Below are positions 54,083 to 63,363 of a DNA stretch of 64,000 nucleotides, piece after piece. Source of the stretch: SABY01 sp964593705 (lineage in GTDB: Bacteria > Bacteroidota > Bacteroidia > Bacteroidales > 4484-276). The translations under genes and the position numbers were made by a program. The stretch covers positions 1 through 64,000 of the forward strand of contig CAZQIV010000012.1 in NCBI GenBank assembly GCA_964593705.1, read 5' to 3'. The notes beneath the pieces are model-generated. The model searched no databases. It worked only from the letters and a program-made list of their open reading frames with translations, and was not told the DNA's origin. Every line of letters begins with the position of its first letter. Position 1 is the first letter of the stretch.

Positions 54083-56155
54083 TTAATGCACCTCAATAGG
54101 AATTTCTATCACCACCTTTGTTCCGGTGGCTTCGCCCGTTTCATCTTTCAGGTCGATGATTTCCAGCGTGATTTTCTTTTTTTGTTTTTTGTTGAGGGCA
54201 CTTATCCGCTGCAGCGTGATTTCGGTGGCCATCGACTTGTGGTTTATATCGTGCTTTTGGAGGTTCTCCAATGCTTTGGCACGGCCAATGCCATCGTCTT
54301 CGATTGTTAGAATCAGCTTGTTGTTTTCACGATTAAACGAAACGCTGATGTGGCCTTTAGTATTTTTTTGTCTAAAACCGTGTTCGATACAATTTTCGAT
54401 GAAGGGCTGGGCAAGCATGGGCGGGATAAATATGTCCTCGGTATCAATACCTGGATTTACATGAATGGAAAAATCAAACTTGCGTGGAAAGCGGAGTTGT
54501 TGAAGATCGAGATAATTTTGGATGGTTTCAATTTCTTCCTGCAAGGGAATGATCTCCTGGTGGCTGCTGTCGAGGATATTGCGCATCAGCTTAGAAAATC
54601 CCGAAAGGTATTTCACTGCCTTATCAGGTTCCTCGTTGATGATGGAGTTTTGGATGCTGCCCAATGAATTGAAGATAAAATGGGGATTCATCTGGGAGCG
54701 GAAAAGCTGTTGCTGCAGCCTGGTTTTTTCCTGGATTTCTTTTAATTTGTTTTGCCTGATGAAAAGGATCACAAAGGCAAGACCCAGAAAAAGAACGCCT
54801 GCCAGGCTAAACTGAATAACGCGGGATTGTTTAATCTGAAAGTTTTTTAGTTCATTTTCCTGCGAAAGGCTTATAATTTCTTCTTCTTTACGCGCTGTTT
54901 CATACTTTGTTTGCACCTCAACAATTTCCCTGCGCCGCTCTATTTTATTTAGCGTATCCTTGGTAGTTGCATACTTTTCGAGATAGCGCAGGTAAGCATC
55001 TTTATTGTCGTTGCTTTTCTGGAGAAGGTACATTTTATGATAAAATTTCACGGCATTATTATAAATAATCTCGGTAATATATTTTTTTGAGAGGGGAGCC
55101 AAAACTTCCCATCCAAACGAAACCGTATATTTGAGTGAATCGAACCTGTAGATTGAACCCTTTTTCAATTGTTCTTCCATTAGTTCCTCCGATCGCTGAA
55201 AATAAAAATTGGCTTTGGAACTGTCTTTCATCGATAAATATAATTCACCCAATTGCAGCGAAGCCAATTGCGATGGCATCAAATACCCTTCTTTTGATAA
55301 AAATTCGCAGGCATCCGTCAGGTAAATCATGGCGGTGTCTATTGTTCCGGTGGCAAGATATAAGGTTGCCATCCTTCGTTTATACTCCTGTTTTAAAATT
55401 TTAATACTTGGATTTATTTCAGGATAATCGAGCGTTTTCCTGTAATAATAAATAGCACTGTCGTATTGTCCTAAAAAAGAATAACAAATCGAAATCATCC
55501 CCACATGTACCATCTGGTTGGTTAATTCAAAATTATTTTTTTCAAAAACATCCACATACTTTTTATAAAAATACAAAGCGGAATCCGGCATGCCGGAAAC
55601 CCTCAACGTTCTTCCTATGATAGAATACAATACCAGGGTATCTGCAACTGCGCCCACTTTCAATCCAGGATTTTTCACTTTTCTTAATCGGTGTATTGCC
55701 TTCCAGAAAAGATCCCTTGCCACGTCATTATTCAATGCTGCGAGGTTAACCGTACCTATTTCCAGTAGGGTTCTTGCAACATAATAATCTTCCCCCAATT
55801 TCTCATACATATTCATGGCTTTCCACAAAAGATCCAGTGCTTTAGGAAATTCACCATTGTAATAATAGGCATGGCCTTTGAATCTTGTAGCTACAGCGAT
55901 TCCTTCCGGGTAAGCTGCTATTTTTGATAATTCCAGTGCTTCATTGGCATAACGCATACTTTCGTCAAAATCTTCAAAACACAAAGTTGCAGATAACCTA
56001 TACAGGGTATTAATCTTTTCGATTCCTTCCTGATCGGGCAAAACAGATTCCAGGCTGTCCAGCTTATACCATTCAGTTTCCTGGTAAACCCTCTGGCCAA
56101 AAGATGAAATACTTCCGAAGACAAATATGAGCACTAAGCAGGTAAATCTTGCCAT
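54083..56155 (-). CDS. TPR-sensor LytS-type histidine kinase
   Basis: A 690-aa protein: signal peptide (about 1-20, SISSFGQ), periplasmic TPR array (about 40-400), a coiled coil, one membrane helix (about 434-452, VIQFSLAGVLFLGLAFVILF), then His_kinase domain FRSQMNPHFIFNSLGSIQNS (His present) and HATPase with intact PFIENCIEHGF and EDDGIGRAKA boxes. Unlike the kinase at 44484, all catalytic residues are in place. The TPR part probably senses a periplasmic protein or peptide. Its response regulator is encoded 6 bp upstream in the same operon. Confidence 0.9.
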   Translation of the reverse strand: MARFTCLVLIFVFGSISSFGQRVYQETEWYKLDSLESVLPDQEGIEKINTLYRLSATLCFEDFDESMRYANEALELSKIAAYPEGIAVATRFKGHAYYYNGEFPKALDLLWKAMNMYEKLGEDYYVARTLLEIGTVNLAALNNDVARDLFWKAIHRLRKVKNPGLKVGAVADTLVLYSIIGRTLRVSGMPDSALYFYKKYVDVFEKNNFELTNQMVHVGMISICYSFLGQYDSAIYYYRKTLDYPEINPSIKILKQEYKRRMATLYLATGTIDTAMIYLTDACEFLSKEGYLMPSQLASLQLGELYLSMKDSSKANFYFQRSEELMEEQLKKGSIYRFDSLKYTVSFGWEVLAPLSKKYITEIIYNNAVKFYHKMYLLQKSNDNKDAYLRYLEKYATTKDTLNKIERRREIVEVQTKYETARKEEEIISLSQENELKNFQIKQSRVIQFSLAGVLFLGLAFVILFIRQNKLKEIQEKTRLQQQLFRSQMNPHFIFNSLGSIQNSIINEEPDKAVKYLSGFSKLMRNILDSSHQEIIPLQEEIETIQNYLDLQQLRFPRKFDFSIHVNPGIDTEDIFIPPMLAQPFIENCIEHGFRQKNTKGHISVSFNRENNKLILTIEDDGIGRAKALENLQKHDINHKSMATEITLQRISALNKKQKKKITLEIIDLKDETGEATGTKVVIEIPIEVH

Positions 56156-56161
56156 ACGCTG

Positions 56162-56911
56162 TTATTTAGAAATTTTATCAAACATTTCCAGCAAATGCTC
56201 CCTTTTTCGGGAGGCCACCGGTAATTTAATTTCTCCATTAAGCACCACCGATCCACCCTCGGCTTTCTCGAAGCGCCGGATGTGCCTCAAATTGATGAGG
56301 TAAGATTTATGTACCCTGAAAAACCCGCTATCGCCCAGCATATCGTCATAATCCTTCAGCGAGGCCGACACCATAATTTTCGGGTTCGTTGTAAGGTAGA
56401 TGCTTGTATAACCTCCATCTGATTCGCAATACAGGATTTCGCTTATTGGCACCAGGTGAATGTTATCGTAAGTTTTGATGATTATCTTTTTATTGGCCGT
56501 GCTTTCGGCTGACAGATGTTCCTTTAGGTTTTCCAGTTGAGAATTAAAATTTTTCTGAATGAGGTGTTCTGCCTTTTCAACAGCCTGAGCAAGTTCATCC
56601 GGATCGAGGGGTTTAAGTAAATAGTCGATGGCACTGCAACGGAAAGCGCGGATGGCATATTGATCAAAAGCGGTGATGAAGATTACTTTGAAGTCGATGG
56701 GATGCAGATGGCCAAGCAAATCAAAACCTGTTCCGTCATCCATTTTAATATCCAGCAAAACCAGGTCGGGCTTATGTTTTTTGATGGCATCCACGCCACT
56801 TTTCACACCATCGGCCTGTGCCACCAGCTTAATGTTGTGGCAGTAGCGATGAACCATTTTTTGGATGATCGATCGTTGATGGTCTTCGTCATCGATGATG
56901 ATGGTGCGCAG
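56162..56911 (-). CDS. LytTR response regulator
   Basis: 249 aa from Met at 56911 (MLRTIIIDDEDHQRSIIQKM); twelve codons further upstream are open but the receiver domain starts here. Receiver: Asp8/Asp9, phospho-acceptor Asp55 in LVLLDIKMDD, Thr81, Lys101 in YLLKPLD. The LytTR DNA-binding domain follows (about 150-249: YCESDGGYTSIYL, FFRVHKSYLINLRHIRRFEK). It pairs with the kinase 6 bp downstream. Target genes are not visible. Confidence 0.92.
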   Translation of the reverse strand: MRTIIIDDEDHQRSIIQKMVHRYCHNIKLVAQADGVKSGVDAIKKHKPDLVLLDIKMDDGTGFDLLGHLHPIDFKVIFITAFDQYAIRAFRCSAIDYLLKPLDPDELAQAVEKAEHLIQKNFNSQLENLKEHLSAESTANKKIIIKTYDNIHLVPISEILYCESDGGYTSIYLTTNPKIMVSASLKDYDDMLGDSGFFRVHKSYLINLRHIRRFEKAEGGSVVLNGEIKLPVASRKREHLLEMFDKISK

Positions 56912-57080
56912 CATAGCTATCGAAGAATTTTTGCTAAAGATAGACATTATTGGAAATAGTCAAATTATTAAAAAACTATGTAGTCTGTGTAAATTTTCAA
57001 TTTATGCTTAGATTTCTCCCTGACCAGTTGGCGGATACTAATGATAATTTTTTGCAAGAAACAGATTGTGAGGGTAAAAG

Positions 57081-57312
57081 AGATTTCTCCCTTCGATACC
57101 AATGACATTGTTTTGAAAGGTGCTAAAAACCTTACTGATAAAACAGACCTCTCAATCGCTTCGCTCCTTCGAGGTGACAGGGGTTTGGAAGATTGGGGGG
57201 TTGGGTGAAAGTGGACGCTTCGCGCCCACTTTCACCCACCCCATTCACAGCCCGGGGCTTTGTCATTTCGACTGGAAAAACGCAGCGTAGCAAGTTTTGG
57301 AGGGAGAAATCT
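57081..57312. repeat. Variable-stem hairpin element, copy C
   Basis: 232 bp, same length and terminal inverted repeats (AGATTTCTCC / GGAGAAATCT) as copy B. Conserved ATACCAATGACA, CCTTACT, CTCTCAATCGCTTCGCTCC, TTCGAGGTGACA and TCATTTCGAC. The palindrome at 57203-57237 has 16-bp arms (GGGTGAAAGTGGACGC, one mismatch) and TTC tip. A further half-element lies at 57355-57450 (GTCATCTCC, GTCATTTCGATGGAGCGAAG, GACTGAGAAATC). No gene between 56948 and 57593. Confidence 0.88.
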
Positions 57313-57593
57313 TTTCAAACCGCCAACTTATGGTGAGAACTTTATTCCATAATGTCATCTCCCCTTATTGATAACTCAGACCCGGTCATTTCGATGGAGC
57401 GAAGTGCCGCACATGCGGGATCCCGATCCTTCGGGGACTGAGAAATCGGTTCTAATATGAAAATTGATTTCATATTTAAAAATATGGTTGTAGAACCTCA
57501 AAATCTTTTTGCTTTGAACAAGTATTTTAATAATGTTGTTAATATCTGCAAATGTTTACAGAAATCAAATTGGATTATTCATATTAAAATTAA

Positions 57594-58112
57594 ATGAAAA
57601 TGATTAAAAACGAAGGAGTAACTACATTTAAGGGCAATCCGCTCACCCTATTGGGTAACATGGTTAAAGTTGGAGATAAAGCCAGGGATTTTACAGTTTT
57701 GGCCAATGATCTTTCACCAGTTAAATTAAGCGATTTTGAGAGCAAAATCAGGATATTATCCATAGCGCCATCTATCGATACGCCGGTGTGCGCCGATCAA
57801 ACCCGGAAGTTTAATGTTGAAGCAGCGAAACTTACCGATGCTGTAGTTTTAGCCATTTCGATGGATTTGCCTTTTGCACTGGGCAGGTTTTGTGCCGCCG
57901 AAGGCATTGACGTCGTTAAAACCTTATCCGATCATAAAGATGCTGAATTTGGATTGGGTTATGGATTCCTCATCGAAGAATTGAGGCTACTCAACCGCGG
58001 CATAGTTGTAATCGATCAAAAAGGAATTGTTAAATACGTGGAATACGTAAAAGAAAATACAAGCCACCCCGATTACGACAAAGCCCTTGAAGTGGCCAAA
58101 AGCCTCGTGTAG
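57594..58112 (+). CDS. tpx: Thiol peroxidase
   Basis: A 172-aa atypical 2-Cys peroxiredoxin. FKGNPLTLLGNMVKVGDKAR at the N-terminus, the peroxidatic Cys66 in SIDTPVCADQTRKFN, the resolving Cys100 in ALGRFCAAEGI, and VIDQKGIVKYVEYV near the end; all match Tpx. It reduces lipid and hydrogen peroxides using thioredoxin. It is a single gene between repeat-rich gaps. Confidence 0.95.
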   Translation: MKMIKNEGVTTFKGNPLTLLGNMVKVGDKARDFTVLANDLSPVKLSDFESKIRILSIAPSIDTPVCADQTRKFNVEAAKLTDAVVLAISMDLPFALGRFCAAEGIDVVKTLSDHKDAEFGLGYGFLIEELRLLNRGIVVIDQKGIVKYVEYVKENTSHPDYDKALEVAKSLV

Positions 58113-58165
58113 GTTGATGGTTTTTTTCCTGAGCCTGTCTATACTTAATTAGTGCGTGTCAATAG

Positions 58166-58310
58166 AGTTGACAATTTTTAATTTAGGATTAAAGATTAAC
58201 GATTTAGGATTTTAGATTTTGTTGAGTATAACCAACATCTTAAATCTAAAATCGTTAATCTGAAATCGTATATTTTTCTAAAAGTTACTTTAAATACGGG
58301 CATTAATTAA
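58166..58310. repeat. AT-rich inverted repeat (ACCAACATCTTA family), copy 2
   Basis: GATTAACGATTTAGGATTTTAG (left, about 58194-58215) pairs with AATCTAAAATCGTTAATC (right, about 58243-58260) around TGTTGAGTATAACCAACATC. The right part TTAATCTGAAATCGTATA to GTTACTTTAAA is shared with 32446-32583. Confidence 0.7.
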
Positions 58311-58373
58311 ACCTTCCCCGCAGGGCAATGAAAAAATAAATTTTGTGTTTTTATTCCACTAATTTGTAAATCT

Positions 58374-59810
58374 ATGACAGTAGAAATTAATAAAATTCAC
58401 GATCTGAAAGAATTATCAAATGTTGTAATTCTCACTACCAAAGTTAACAGTTTAACTCCCGGCATCCTTTCCACACTAGAAATAGATCATATTAGCGAAA
58501 GCTATAAAACGCATAAAACCGATGGTTTCGATTTTAATCGACTCGGCTACTGGGTTTTTGTAAGGATTGTAAAAGATGAAAAGGAGATTTCGAAAACGCT
58601 CGAAAATTTCCGCAAAAGCGGTGATGGCCTGCAGTTGTTTTTAAATTCGCGAAAACAAACTTCGATTGCTGTTACCGGATCGGAAGTTGCCGGAGAGTAC
58701 TTACTTGCATTCGCCGAAGGTATGGCCCTGGGTAGCTATCAATTTATTAAATACCGTAAGGATAAAGCTGAAAAGGGAAATACGCTCCAGGTTATTGTGG
58801 TTTTTTCGAAGGATATCGAAGCAAGTGAAGTTGACGAATTAAATATTTTGGTTTCGGCGGTGTGCAAGGCCCGGGATTTGGTTAACGAGCCTGTGATGCA
58901 GCTCAACGCTGTAAAAATGGCACAGCAGTTTGTTGAAATGGCCAGTAAAGCGGGAATTAAAATTGAGGTTTTAAACAAAAAGAAAATCGAAAGCCTGAAA
59001 ATGGGCGGCCTCCTGGCGGTAAACATTGGAAGTGTCGACCCCCCGACCTTTACCGTGATGGAATGGAAACCGAAGGTTTGTAACAACGATAAGCCAATTA
59101 TATTTGTGGGCAAAGGAGTAACCTACGATACCGGCGGGCTCAACATCAAGACCGGCAAATACATGGAAACCATGAAGTGTGATATGAGTGGGGCAGCAAT
59201 GATGGCTGCAACCATTTATGCCGCTGCCAAAGCCAAACTTTCTTTACATATCATAGCCCTGATCCCGGCAACCGATAACCGTTTAAATGGAAATGCCTAC
59301 GTTTCGGGCGATGTAATCACCATGCACAATGGCCTTACCGTTGAAGTTATTAATACTGACGCGGAGGGGCGGATGATTCTTGCCGATGCGCTCAGCTATG
59401 CCCAAAAGTATAATCCTGAACTGGTGATTGATGCTGCCACCCTCACCGGGTCGGCGCAGCGTGCCATCGGAAAATATGGAGTTGTGGCAATGCACACGGG
59501 GGCTTGTGAGGCTATGCAGGAACTCAAAAAAAGCGGCGATGCCGTTTACGAGCGTGTTGCCGAATTTCCTTTTTGGGATGAGTATGCCGGGTTGATAAAA
59601 TCTGACATTGCCGACCTCGTTAATTCAGGCCCTCCCGAAGCCGGGATGATTACCGCGGGAAAGTTTCTCGAAAAATTTACAGATTACCCATATATTCACC
59701 TCGATATTGCAGGTGTAGCTTTTGCCGAAAGCCGTGATGCTTACCGGGGCTTGGGCGGAACCGGATTTGGCGTTCGCCTCCTCTTCGATTTTTTGAAAAA
59801 GCAGGGTTAA
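58374..59810 (+). CDS. pepA: M17 leucyl aminopeptidase
   Basis: A 478-aa cytosolic aminopeptidase. The C-terminal catalytic domain carries the M17 residues: IFVGKGVTYDTGGLNIKTGK (Lys and Asp), MKCDMSGAA, and NTDAEGRMILADALSYA (the NTDAEGR signature that binds two metals), then LTGSAQRAIG. The N-terminal 150 residues are the macrodomain-like part. It releases N-terminal residues from peptides. The full length agrees with the family. Monocistronic as far as can be seen. Confidence 0.93.
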   Translation: MTVEINKIHDLKELSNVVILTTKVNSLTPGILSTLEIDHISESYKTHKTDGFDFNRLGYWVFVRIVKDEKEISKTLENFRKSGDGLQLFLNSRKQTSIAVTGSEVAGEYLLAFAEGMALGSYQFIKYRKDKAEKGNTLQVIVVFSKDIEASEVDELNILVSAVCKARDLVNEPVMQLNAVKMAQQFVEMASKAGIKIEVLNKKKIESLKMGGLLAVNIGSVDPPTFTVMEWKPKVCNNDKPIIFVGKGVTYDTGGLNIKTGKYMETMKCDMSGAAMMAATIYAAAKAKLSLHIIALIPATDNRLNGNAYVSGDVITMHNGLTVEVINTDAEGRMILADALSYAQKYNPELVIDAATLTGSAQRAIGKYGVVAMHTGACEAMQELKKSGDAVYERVAEFPFWDEYAGLIKSDIADLVNSGPPEAGMITAGKFLEKFTDYPYIHLDIAGVAFAESRDAYRGLGGTGFGVRLLFDFLKKQG

Positions 59811-59927
59811 AGAACTCCACTTTTCCTTCTTTCCCCCGTTTTTATAAACTCTACGTGTCTTAATTCTTTTCGTTAATCGAGAATAGTTAATCGGAAATTA
59901 ATATGTTTTTCATCGTTTTATTGTTTT

Positions 59928-61072
59928 TTATAGAACTATTCCAATACCTCCCGGAATTGATAAAAGTGGGCCAACTTCCCCTCCCTGCGATACTACACCA
60001 AACCCAAAACCTATTTCACCATAAACCTTCCAAAAAAGCTTCCCTGTTATGCCCCCATAAAACAAATATTCCTGGCTTGGTACTTGACCATTTGTCTGTA
60101 TCACATTTTTAAATGAAAATGCAAAATATTCACCACAAAATTTAAATCGTTCATCCCTGCAATAAAAATCATCTTTTGCACTAAAATATATCGTGTCGTT
60201 TAACAATAATATGTCTTAGCACATCGCAGTCCATTTGTCAGGTTCGATATATGAGGTGCTCGAGCCATCACCACCACCAGTTAATAGGGCAAGGCCAATA
60301 TTTGCAAAAACAGTTCCTGTTTCATTTGTTCTGCCGGTTGGCATCTTAATGCTCCAACCTGCTCCATTTTTTAATGAAAATCGTTGCAATCCATTTGCAG
60401 CAAGTAGCAGATTAGAACTATCGATAATTAAACCAGTAACCCCGAATTTATTTTTGATATCCTTTTCCCAGATATTCATACCTGTTTTAAATCGAATGAT
60501 ATAAGATCACCTGTAAATGCAATCATATTGCTGGTATCCAGGATGCAACACTCAACTTCCCTGTCCCACTTTGGATTACCCGTTTTTTTATCTACAGAAA
60601 ATATTTTGTTTTTTGCATAAAATAATATTTCATTTTCCAGAAATACAGGTTGGTAATTTAAAAATGCGTATTCAAACCAAAGCCAGTCATTCAGGCATGT
60701 TTTGTACTCCCATTCATACGATTGTTTTGTCTAAAGGATTTTTTTTTCAACCAGGTCATAATATAATAATAAGCCCTGGTTTGTGCTTGGGTTATACCTT
60801 TCCCTTCCCAAAATTATTAGTGCTTTCTTTTCAGGATAATCTATTGCAATATCTTCGATTTCATAAGGAAATGAATGTACTAAAGAATATGTTTCATATC
60901 CACTTTCCAAATCTTGCTGCAATTTACTTTCATACACTTCAACGGATAATAAATCATCAAAAGGTACGATGATATTTTTTGGTATTGAACACGTACTTAA
61001 AAATGCCAGACAGAAGAAAACCGCAGTCAGAATGCTTAGTATTATCCAATTTTTATTTAAAAATTCCTTCAT
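59928..61072 (-). pseudogene. Lipoprotein with PQQ-type repeats, multiply interrupted
   Basis: Three minus-strand pieces of one gene. First (61072-60731): signal and lipobox LSTC, then EVYESKLQQDLESGYETYSL up to TAG at 60731-60733. The same frame goes on (TKQSYEWEYKTCLNDWLW, KIFSVDKKTGNPKWDREVE) until the A-run at about 60486, where one missing base shifts it. The next frame (DLKTGMNIWEKDIKNKFG, LLLAANGLQRFSLKNGAG) runs to TAA at 60216-60218, after which DILLLNDTIYFSAKDDFYCR continues to the natural end at 59928. The Asp-x-x-Thr-Gly-x-x-x-Trp motif is typical of PQQ-like beta-propellers. Two nonsense codons plus a homopolymer frameshift. Confidence 0.8.
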
Positions 61073-61139
61073 AGTTTTTAATTTTTTGAAAAGTGTTTAA
61101 AAATATTCCTGTTATGATAAATCATCTCCTCCCATTTCC

Positions 61140-61211
61140 CTTGGCAAGCATGTCGAAACGGCCTTATGCGATGACGAAATGGGGGTTTGGGCTTGCGAAA
61201 GTGGTTTTTAG
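61140..61211 (+). repeat. Short coding-like repeat, copy 1
   Basis: Reads LGKHVETALCDDEMGVWACE and SGF then stop. Nearly the same text occurs at 62520-62675 and 63364-63430. No start codon or longer gene is attached here. Confidence 0.6.
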
Positions 61212-61247
61212 TTGGTGTGAAATCTATATTGGAACAATCAAAGTATG

Positions 61248-62441
61248 CTAATAGAGTAATCCAATCATCCACAAAGGAATTGCATTTGCAACCGGATATT
61301 CGATATTGTCTTTTACAATGAAGGCGTTTTGAAGTCCGGCAATTTGTTTAGTCCCTTTGCCTGAGCCTCCAACTTCAAATTTCAATTCATTATCAATTTC
61401 AAAATCGGTGGTTTTGGGTTGGGTAAGCGAATGTGAAACATTTAACTGACTAAAAGCAAATGTTTCGCGAACAGCGCCAATTGAAGGTTTTTCAGTAGCC
61501 AAAGCAAACATAAGATTCGTGTTGTTGAGAAAAATCTTTTCGGGCTTTTGAAGCGTGGCAATACTGTTTCCTGAGGGGTAAAGCAACTTGACTAACCGGG
61601 CTTCTTCGAGAAAGTAAAGATAATTGCCAATTGAATTTCTGTGTATGCCACTTTTTTCCGATAGCTTTATCAGGTTGGGCTTAAAGGGAACCTGACCGGC
61701 AATAATGTGCAAGAGCTGCAACATTTTCCTGGCATTACGAATGTCGAAACCTTTGATTTCTGCCATATCATATTCTACTATTAATCGTGCCAATTGTCGA
61801 AGGCGCTGGAAATAACCTTGTAAGTCCTCATTTGCAAAGGGATAATAACCAAATTTTAAATATGCTTCAAAATGGGATAAAGGCCTGAATTGTTCAGGAA
61901 ATAAACCCCGAATACTTTCTCTATTTTGGGTAATTTGTTGTAAACTTAAAAGCGGAGGATTACCTAATTCGTTCATGAGCAAATACTCGCGGTACGACAT
62001 ACCATGAAGCTCATACATTAATGCACGACGGCTCAGGTCTCCCTCTTGCCGTGAAATATCGATGATTGATGATCCTGTGAAAATAATCTGAAGATCGCTG
62101 TATCGGTCGTAGAGTATCTTGATCTCCCTTGCCCACTGTGGGTATTTATGCACCTCGTCAAGTACAAGCAGCTTCCCGCCCTGTTGGTAAAAATCCTGTC
62201 CGGTATCAACCAACGTGTTCGACAGGAAGTAAAGATCGTCTAATGTGAAATATGCTGCTTTGGAAGCCGGCAATCCCAATTGGTGGAGCCATTGCAGGAG
62301 CAGCGTAGTTTTTCCGGTTCCACGGGCACCTTTTATTCCTGTCAACTGATTGTTTGGATTTATCAGTTCAAACAGGTAACGTTTGAATTTCATCTGAACT
62401 TTTTGTACCAGGCGATCTGAATTCTCGAGTAGTTCTGTCAT
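61248..62441 (-). CDS. AAA ATPase with DUF4143 domain
   Basis: A 397-aa protein of the archaeal-ATPase/DUF4143 class common in Bacteroidota accessory regions. Walker A GARGTGKTT (38-46, Lys44), Walker B KLLVLDEVHKYPQW (about 90-103), a sensor FTGSS, then a winged-helix (LSEKSGIHRNSIGNYL) and the C-terminal DUF4143 nuclease-like fold (ELKFEVGGSGKGTKQI). Substrates are unknown; such genes are frequently horizontally transferred and found near defence or toxin loci. The start codon lies within a palindrome (62441-62460), with a second 32 bp upstream, suggesting repressor control. Confidence 0.88.
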   Translation of the reverse strand: MTELLENSDRLVQKVQMKFKRYLFELINPNNQLTGIKGARGTGKTTLLLQWLHQLGLPASKAAYFTLDDLYFLSNTLVDTGQDFYQQGGKLLVLDEVHKYPQWAREIKILYDRYSDLQIIFTGSSIIDISRQEGDLSRRALMYELHGMSYREYLLMNELGNPPLLSLQQITQNRESIRGLFPEQFRPLSHFEAYLKFGYYPFANEDLQGYFQRLRQLARLIVEYDMAEIKGFDIRNARKMLQLLHIIAGQVPFKPNLIKLSEKSGIHRNSIGNYLYFLEEARLVKLLYPSGNSIATLQKPEKIFLNNTNLMFALATEKPSIGAVRETFAFSQLNVSHSLTQPKTTDFEIDNELKFEVGGSGKGTKQIAGLQNAFIVKDNIEYPVANAIPLWMIGLLY

Positions 62442-62492
62442 TGCACATCAATTTGTGCAAAAATAATAATTATTGCACATCCGAATGTGCAA
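62441..62492 (-). promoter_or_regulatory. Pair of TTGCACAT operator-like dyads at the ATPase start
   Basis: TTGCACATCAATTTGTGCAA (62441-62460) and TTGCACATCCGAATGTGCAA (62473-62492) are 20-bp dyads whose centres are 32 bp apart, three helical turns. The first overlaps the ATG of the ATPase gene. No regulator gene was identified. Confidence 0.6.
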
Positions 62493-62519
62493 AACGGACT
62501 TTTTATTTTGAATAATTAA

Positions 62520-62675
62520 GTGTCAATATCTGATGACGAAATAGGGTTTTGGGCTTGCGAAAGTGGTTTTTTACCATTGATTGAAAATGAATTTGAAGCT
62601 GGTATTGCGATAAGTTTATGGAATAGTCAAGGTAGATTCGGTAAGAAACGCATGGAAAATAAAGGAAAGATTTAA
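62520..62675 (+). pseudogene. Fragment of an unknown gene (coding-like repeat, copy 2)
   Basis: From a GTG at 62520 the frame reads SDDEIGFWACESGFLPLIEN, then EFEAGIAISLWNSQGRFGKK and RMENKGKI and stop. It is the longest of three copies and shows the repeat extends into a real-looking C-terminus. Family not recognised. It sits between the two divergent accessory genes and has no proper start. Confidence 0.5.
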
Positions 62676-62699
62676 TAAGGAAACTTTGGCTTTTGTGCT

Positions 62700-63317
62700 T
62701 TAAAACCTGCGGGGTTCAAATGAACTGTCATTTACAATAGAAGCACTGTTGCCGGTTGCACGAATGGCAAATAGTCCTTTGTTGATGGCCATGGTGCGGC
62801 TGCCCCCTGTAACTTTAATATAGGCCATAGCACCAATAATATGTTTATCTTTAAATTCGGGCATCCAGATTTTGGCATTTTTAAGTTTGGAAACAAATTT
62901 TTTCACATCATTTGGCCGGAGGGTAGTTTTTACCTCAATAATTACTATGGTTTCTCCATCTATGGCAATTATATCAAATTCGAAGTTTGTGCCCTGGTAA
63001 TTGCCGTCAACATTGGTGTGGGTTCGTTGCACTTTTATGCCACGTTCGTTTAGCAGCCTTATCATATCTCCTTCAACTAGCGATTCGACTAATTTGCCCC
63101 AGTGCGAAGAAAATAAGTAAGTAAGCTCTTTGATTTTTTTGTCTGTCTCTTTAAATTTTTCGGTGAGTACCCTTTCGGATTCCTGAAATTTTTTATCTGA
63201 TTCTTTAAATTGTCTATCAGTCTCCCGAAACAACTTCCAAATTTCTTCTGCATTTAACGGCGTTCCGTAATTTGCCTGGGGTTCGTTAACTTGTGGTGTT
63301 TCGTCCGGCTTTTTCAT
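62700..63317 (-). CDS. Coiled-coil PD-(D/E)XK nuclease-like protein
   Basis: 205 aa from the Met at 63317 (MKKPDETPQVNEPQ). Residues 30-70 form a heptad coiled coil with repeating KESDKKFQESER and KFKETDKKIKEL. The rest is a compact nuclease-like core: KLVESLVEGDMIRLLNERGI, FEFDIIAIDGETIVIIEVKT (the Asp then Glu-x-Lys of PD-(D/E)XK), then KLKNAKIWMPEF. Members are common in Bacteroidota and cyanobacteria near mobile DNA, with no known biological role. It ends 25 bp from the 62520 fragment, in opposite direction. Confidence 0.75.
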   Translation of the reverse strand: MKKPDETPQVNEPQANYGTPLNAEEIWKLFRETDRQFKESDKKFQESERVLTEKFKETDKKIKELTYLFSSHWGKLVESLVEGDMIRLLNERGIKVQRTHTNVDGNYQGTNFEFDIIAIDGETIVIIEVKTTLRPNDVKKFVSKLKNAKIWMPEFKDKHIIGAMAYIKVTGGSRTMAINKGLFAIRATGNSASIVNDSSFEPRRF

Positions 63318-63363
63318 AGTCAAGAAAGTTTGCACAAAGTTACATTATTTTCTTTGAATTTTT

